The notes under the pieces are model-generated. The model saw only the letters and a program-made list of their open reading frames with translations. It did no database searches and was not told where the DNA came from. Below, in pieces: positions 6,389 to 10,282 of a stretch of 10,282 bases of DNA. Each line of letters begins with the position of its first letter. Position 1 is the stretch's first letter. Source of the stretch: Proteobacteria bacterium UBA1847 (GTDB lineage: Bacteria > Pseudomonadota > Gammaproteobacteria > Steroidobacterales > Woeseiaceae); the NCBI GenBank assembly GCA_002338605.1, contig DDIP01000450.1, positions 1-10,282 on the forward strand, written 5' to 3'. The position numbers and the translations under genes were made by a program.

Positions 6389-6980
6389 TTTGTAGGGATT
6401 GCCAGGCCTTGGGCGTAGTGATCTGGCGGGTTTCGCCGGGTTTCAGGCTGTCCAGTGTCCACGGGCCCACTGCGTTTCGTATCAGGCGGAGTGTCGGCAA
6501 GCCGACTTCTGCGGTCATGCGTCGGACCTGGCGGTTTCGTCCTTCGGCCAGCGTAATTTCAATCCAGTGGTCGGCAACGTTCCGGCGATAGCGAATCGGT
6601 GGGTCACGCGGCCATAGACCTTCAGGTTCGTTGATCCGCCTTGCTGAAACGGCGCGGGCCGGCCCGTCCTTGAGGGTCACACCGTCGACGAGTTTGTCCA
6701 GCTGTGCGTTGGTCGGCGAGCCTTCCACCTGTGCCCAATAGCTCTTTTGTACTTTCGACCTCGGCTGGCTGATACGGGCCTGCAGGCGGCCGTCGTCGGT
6801 CAATAGCAGCAGGCCCTCACTGTCGAAATCGAGCCGGCCGGCCGGATAAACGTCCGGGACATCGATGTAGTCCGCCAGTGTCTTGCGACCGTCAGGATCC
6901 GTGAACTGGCACAGCACCCTGTAGGGCTTGTTGAAAAGAATCAGCACTTTTTGTCGTCCCCGGCGATCTGTACAATGCAC
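6384..6980 (-). CDS. rluE: 23S rRNA pseudouridine synthase, RluE type (U2457)
   Basis: Converts a uridine in 23S rRNA (U2457 in E. coli) to pseudouridine. Belongs to the RsuA/RluB/E/F family: [15 protein letters not shown], then the catalytic motif [15 protein letters not shown] with Asp51, later [19 protein letters not shown] and the family-III motif [23 protein letters not shown]. The PRDPPIR stretch and the lack of an S4 domain favour RluE over RluB/RluF. Length (198, or 187 from the alternative start) is close to E. coli RluE (217). The start at 6980 is a GTG. A second GTG at 6947 has a GGGGA ribosome site 9 nt upstream and begins immediately before the conserved core, so it is equally plausible and would free the icd promoter from coding sequence. 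The TAA abuts the repeat cluster. The divergent rluE/icd pair also occurs in E. coli. Confidence 0.93.
   Translation of the reverse strand: MHCTDRRGRQKVLILFNKPYRVLCQFTDPDGRKTLADYIDVPDVYPAGRLDFDSEGLLLLTDDGRLQARISQPRSKVQKSYWAQVEGSPTNAQLDKLVDGVTLKDGPARAVSARRINEPEGLWPRDPPIRYRRNVADHWIEITLAEGRNRQVRRMTAEVGLPTLRLIRNAVGPWTLDSLKPGETRQITTPKAWQSLQR
6971..6976 (+). promoter_or_regulatory. Candidate -10 element for icd
   Basis: TACAAT, five of six matches to TATAAT, preceded directly by TG. It predicts transcription starting near 6983 and a leader of about 24 nt to the icd ATG. I see no good -35 at 16-18 bp; the T-rich stretch at 6948-6953 is at the right distance but poor, so an activator may be needed. 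It lies inside rluE if that gene starts at 6980. Confidence 0.45.
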
Positions 6981-7006
6981 GCCTTTCCCGACCCACTGGA
7001 TCCCGC

Positions 7007-8347
7007 ATGCACTACGATCATATCAATGTGCCCGCCGACGGCGCGCCCATTACCGCAAATCCCGATCACAGCCTGAATGTCCCGGACTTCCCGATCATTC
7101 CATACATCGAAGGCGACGGCATCGGTATCGATGTTACGCCGGTGATGCTCGATGTGGTCAATGCGGCCGTCCGGAAGGCCTATGGCGACAGGCGTGCGAT
7201 CAAGTGGATGCAGGTCTATGCCGGTGCGAAGGCGGCCGAAATCTATGGCGACGAGAATTTTCTGCCGGATGAAACGCTGCATGCTTTTCAGCACTATCGC
7301 GTTTCGATCAAGGGTCCGCTTGCAACACCGACTGGCGGAGGAATCCGCTCATTGAATGTCGCGATTCGCCAAACGCTCGATTTGTACGCCTGTGTGCGTC
7401 CGATTCGATATTTCCCGGGCGTGCAGACACCAATGCTGCAATCGGACCTTGTCAGTATGACTGTGTTTCGCGAGAACACCGAAGATATTTATGCCGGCAT
7501 CGAGTTTCCAACAGGCTCGGAAAAAGTACAGAAACTCATAAATTTTCTTCAAACGGAACTCGGTGTCACGCAGATCCGGTTTCCGCTGAGTTCCGGTATA
7601 GGCATAAAGCCAGTGTCCCGCGAAGGATCGGAGCGCCTGATCCGAAAAGCAATTCAGCACTGCATTGCTCGCGACATGAAGTCGGTAACTCTGGTGCACA
7701 AAGGCAACATCATGAAGTATACCGAAGGCGCGTTCTGCCACTGGGGCTACGAATTGGCCGCGACAGAATTCGGCGCGAAGAAAATCGGTGACGGGCCTTG
7801 GCTTTCCTTCAAGAACCCGAAAACCGGGAACGAAATCGTGATCAAGGATGTCATCGCCGACAACTTCCTGCAGCAAATCCTGTTGAGACCGGAAGACTAT
7901 GATGTCATCGCAACCTTGAACCTCAACGGTGATTACATTTCCGACGCACTGGCGGCACAGGTCGGCGGAATCGGAATTGCGCCGGGCGCGAACCTGGCTG
8001 AGTCCATCGGCGTATTCGAAGCCACTCACGGTACGGCGCCGGGCTTCGCTGGCAAGGACCGCGTCAACCCCGGCTCGCTGATTCTCTCTGCTGCGATGAT
8101 GTTGCGATACATCGGGTGGGACGAGGCGACCGAACTGGTACTGAAGGGCGTTGCCAATACGATCGCGAACGGCGAGCTGACTTTTGACCTCGCGCGACTG
8201 CGAACAGCGATTCAACAACCGAAACGCAAAGACAAACCGCACGGCAAAAAAGATGTGGAGCAGGAACTGGATCAAATGATTCCCGGCGCCAAGTTGGTCG
8301 GAACTACTGGATTCGGCGAGGCGGTCATTCGCCATATGGATGACTAG
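7007..8347 (+). CDS. icd: Isocitrate dehydrogenase (NADP-type family)
   Basis: Oxidatively decarboxylates isocitrate to 2-oxoglutarate in the TCA cycle. 446 residues against 416 in E. coli Icd, to which it aligns almost end to end with an offset of +2. Substrate residues are conserved: S115 (the phosphorylation-site Ser113 of E. coli) in [14 protein letters not shown]121, R131, R155, K232, and metal ligands D285, D309 and D313. In the cofactor pocket, R294 and R397 are kept, but K344, Y345 and Y391 of E. coli are replaced by G346, F347 and F393, so NADP preference should not be assumed. About 26 extra residues, rich in Lys and charged residues, sit at about 400-425 before the C-terminal [18 protein letters not shown] segment. 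ATG 7007 has only a weak ribosome site (TGGA). It is divergent from rluE and followed 5 bp later by the glycosylase gene. Confidence 0.95.
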   Translation: MHYDHINVPADGAPITANPDHSLNVPDFPIIPYIEGDGIGIDVTPVMLDVVNAAVRKAYGDRRAIKWMQVYAGAKAAEIYGDENFLPDETLHAFQHYRVSIKGPLATPTGGGIRSLNVAIRQTLDLYACVRPIRYFPGVQTPMLQSDLVSMTVFRENTEDIYAGIEFPTGSEKVQKLINFLQTELGVTQIRFPLSSGIGIKPVSREGSERLIRKAIQHCIARDMKSVTLVHKGNIMKYTEGAFCHWGYELAATEFGAKKIGDGPWLSFKNPKTGNEIVIKDVIADNFLQQILLRPEDYDVIATLNLNGDYISDALAAQVGGIGIAPGANLAESIGVFEATHGTAPGFAGKDRVNPGSLILSAAMMLRYIGWDEATELVLKGVANTIANGELTFDLARLRTAIQQPKRKDKPHGKKDVEQELDQMIPGAKLVGTTGFGEAVIRHMDD

Positions 8348-8352
8348 GCAGC

Positions 8353-9003
8353 TTGATCAGTAAAAATATTTTCGACAGGGGATGCCGGGCGTGTCCGCGC
8401 CTTGCGACGTTTCTCGATGAGGTGCAGCAGCGCTATCCGGACTACTACTGTCGACCCGTTCCGCCGTTTGGTGCGCCGGACGCTCGATTCCTGATTGTCG
8501 GGCTTGCACCCGGTATGCACGGTGCGAATCGTTCCGGCCGCCCGTTCACCGGCGATCATGCCGGCATCCTGCTTTACCAGATGCTGCACAAGTATGGTTT
8601 CGCAAGTCACGATCATTCAGAGTCTGTTGACGATGGACTGGCGCTTGCCGATTGCCGCATTACAAATGCCGTAAAATGTCTGCCACCCGATAACAAGCCG
8701 GTCGGCGCAGAGATCAATACCTGCAATTCCTTCCTGGCGAACGAACTCGATTCGTTGCCGAAGAGGTCGGTTGTACTGGCATTGGGCGGTATTGCGCACC
8801 GGGCAATTATCAAGGCACTGGGTGAACGACAGGTTGAGTACACCTTTGCCCATGCGGCGGTGCACGAACTTGGCCAGTTCAGGTTACTCGATTCCTATCA
8901 TTGCAGCCGATACAACACCAACACGCGGCGGCTGACCGAGGCCATGTTCGACGCAATATTTGCAACCGCTCGGGAGATGTTGGATAAATCCAAAGGTGAA
9001 TGA
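8353..9003 (+). CDS. Uracil-DNA glycosylase, family 5 (UdgB)-like, iron-sulfur type
   Basis: Removes uracil, and in family 5 also other deaminated bases such as hypoxanthine, from DNA to start base-excision repair. 216 residues. Four cysteines fit a 4Fe-4S cluster: C11 and C14 (RGCRACPRL), C109 (NAVKCLPP) and C124 (INTCNSFL). Motif 1 is IVGLAPGMHGANRSGRPFTG (48-67), whose HGANR extension and lack of an Asp or Glu in the catalytic position are typical of UdgB rather than family 4. Motif 2 is SYHCSRYNTNTRRLT (181-195), with H183 at the usual His; the following residue is Cys where many family members have Pro. The start is TTG at 8353: the frame has a stop at 8341 and no ATG or GTG before the first cluster cysteines, so TTG is the only ordinary start; AGG at 8346-8348 is the possible ribosome site. 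It lies 5 bp after icd and overlaps uvrC by 8 bp. Confidence 0.9.
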   Translation: MISKNIFDRGCRACPRLATFLDEVQQRYPDYYCRPVPPFGAPDARFLIVGLAPGMHGANRSGRPFTGDHAGILLYQMLHKYGFASHDHSESVDDGLALADCRITNAVKCLPPDNKPVGAEINTCNSFLANELDSLPKRSVVLALGGIAHRAIIKALGERQVEYTFAHAAVHELGQFRLLDSYHCSRYNTNTRRLTEAMFDAIFATAREMLDKSKGE

Positions 9004-10282
9004 CGAGGCACCATTCGAGGTCAAAACATTCCTGCGGACGTTGACGCACCGGCCCGGTGTCTACCGCATGCTTGATGAGAAACATAAGGTTATTTATGTC
9101 GGCAAGGCGAGGGACCTCAAGAAGCGTGTTTCCAGCTACTTCAATCGCACGCATGATGCGATAAAAACTGAAGCCATGATGGAGCGCGTAGCGCGTGTAG
9201 AAGTCACTGTCGCGAACACCGAGGCAGAAGCGCTGATCCTCGAAAACAGCCTCATCAAGCAGCATAAACCACGCTTCAATGTCCTGCTCAGGGATGACAA
9301 GAGCTACCCCTACATCTACGCATCGACGGAACATGATTACCCGCGCCTGAAATTTCATCGCGGTCCACGTCGCAAGAAAGGACGCTATTTCGGACCTTAT
9401 CCGAGTACCTCGGCGGTTCGGCAGACGCTCAGCGAACTGGAGAAACTTTTCATGATCCGAAACTGCTCCGACAGCTTCTTTCGCAATCGCTCGCGACCCT
9501 GCCTGCAATACCAGATCAAGCGCTGTACAGCGCCCTGTGTGAACCTGATTTCGAAAGAGCAGTACGCCAAGGATATTGATGCGGCAATTCTATTCCTGGA
9601 AGGCAAGAACCGTAGTGTGGTCGATACTTTTGTCGAGCGCATGGAAGAGGCCTCGTTGCTGCAGGACTACGAACAGGCGGCACGCTTCCGTGACCAGATA
9701 TCGAAGCTGAAAGAGATCGAAGCGCGCCAACTGGTGAAGCGCACAAGTCGCATGGACCTCGATATACTCGGATTCGCCTCGAACGGTGCGATTCACTGCG
9801 TCACCGTAATATTCATCCGCAATGGGTCGGTGATCGGAAGCCGCGATCACTTTCCGCGACTGCAGGGCGAGACCGACAAACAGAAAATCCTGAATGCGTT
9901 CGTTGCCCAGTATTATCTCGACGGGGACGCACCTGGCGAAATTATTGTCGAATCAGCGATCGAAGACGGCGATTTGCTGCAGCAGACTTTGACGGAAAGA
10001 CTGGGTCGCAGGGTACAGATACGTTCGCGGGTGCGAGGCGATCGTCTTCGCTGGTTGCAAATGGCACGAACCAACGCCGAGCAGGGCCTGAATCTTCGCG
10101 TCGCCAGCAACGCAACAATCAAGCGCCAGTTTGTAGCTCTCGGTGAAGCGTTGGGTCTGGATGAAGCGCCGCAAAGACTGGAATGCTTCGACGTGAGTCA
10201 TACCTCAGGCGAGGCGACCGTGGCATCCTGCGTTGTGTTCAATACGGCCGGCCCGCTGAAAAGCGATTACCGCCGCTTCAAT
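8996..10282 (+). CDS. uvrC: Excinuclease ABC subunit C (3' end outside the window)
   Basis: Makes both incisions around bulky DNA lesions in the UvrABC nucleotide-excision pathway. 429 residues are present and the frame is open to the right edge; the family is about 600. GIY-YIG nuclease domain (about 16-95): RPGVY with Y23, VIYVGKA with Y34, R44, Y48, E83 and N95, matching the T. maritima catalytic residues. Cysteines C157, C169, C177 and C181 have the same 12-8-4 spacing as the E. coli iron-sulfur ligands. The UVR (UvrB-binding) motif spans about 203-238 (SVVDTFVERMEEASLLQDYE onward), and the start of the RNase H-like nuclease shows D399 in CFDVSHTSGE. The helix-hairpin-helix tail lies outside. 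The start is GTG 8996, the only good start upstream of the conserved TFLRTLTHRPGVY; it overlaps the glycosylase stop by 8 bp, so the two are translationally coupled. Confidence 0.96.
   Translation, partial: MNDEAPFEVKTFLRTLTHRPGVYRMLDEKHKVIYVGKARDLKKRVSSYFNRTHDAIKTEAMMERVARVEVTVANTEAEALILENSLIKQHKPRFNVLLRDDKSYPYIYASTEHDYPRLKFHRGPRRKKGRYFGPYPSTSAVRQTLSELEKLFMIRNCSDSFFRNRSRPCLQYQIKRCTAPCVNLISKEQYAKDIDAAILFLEGKNRSVVDTFVERMEEASLLQDYEQAARFRDQISKLKEIEARQLVKRTSRMDLDILGFASNGAIHCVTVIFIRNGSVIGSRDHFPRLQGETDKQKILNAFVAQYYLDGDAPGEIIVESAIEDGDLLQQTLTERLGRRVQIRSRVRGDRLRWLQMARTNAEQGLNLRVASNATIKRQFVALGEALGLDEAPQRLECFDVSHTSGEATVASCVVFNTAGPLKSDYRRFN

Noticed and set aside
7349..8335. A 328-codon open frame on the - strand
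   Set aside because: It is antisense to icd, whose identity is certain, and shows no protein motif.
8879..9508. A 209-codon open frame on the - strand
   Set aside because: It is antisense to the end of the glycosylase gene and the GIY-YIG domain of uvrC, both well supported.

Overview
The window reads as ordinary chromosome from a gammaproteobacterium, moderately GC-rich by eye. The closest matches I can recall are E. coli-type PhoP/PhoQ, RluE, Icd and UvrC, while the class II DAHP synthase, the ALDH7-type dehydrogenase and the family 5-type uracil-DNA glycosylase fit an environmental lineage rather than an enteric one. I cannot place it more finely. No transposase, phage gene, CRISPR array, rRNA or tRNA was seen.

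Left part (1-3189, + strand): the 3' end of a 17 kDa-surface-antigen-like envelope protein is followed by a compact run of four genes. These are a small secreted PepSY-like protein, a PhoP-like response regulator, a PhoQ-like sensor kinase, and a single-domain asparaginase-like protein whose ATG directly follows the kinase stop. Spacing suggests one operon in which an exported PepSY protein is made together with an envelope-sensing system.

Middle (3173-6307): an ALDH7/antiquitin-type aldehyde dehydrogenase on the - strand ends inside the asparaginase gene (17-bp convergent overlap). It is divergent from a class II DAHP synthase on the + strand, the entry enzyme of aromatic amino acid synthesis. 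The 261-bp divergent region (4691-4951) holds one candidate promoter for each gene and a perfect 8-bp inverted repeat that could be an operator.

Right part (6308-10282): the convergent gap between the DAHP synthase and rluE is filled by a small REP/BIME-like repeat cluster: three copies of a 13-mer, two direct and one inverted, plus a tight palindrome. rluE (23S rRNA pseudouridine synthase) is divergent from icd (isocitrate dehydrogenase). icd is followed 5 bp later by a uracil-DNA glycosylase that starts with TTG, and that gene overlaps uvrC by 8 bp, giving a base-excision plus nucleotide-excision repair pair. uvrC runs off the right edge.

The most interesting signals are the repeat cluster, an isocitrate dehydrogenase with three changed NADP-phosphate-contacting residues and a 26-residue charged insertion, and the PepSY/PhoPQ/asparaginase operon. 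I see no clear new multi-gene system.
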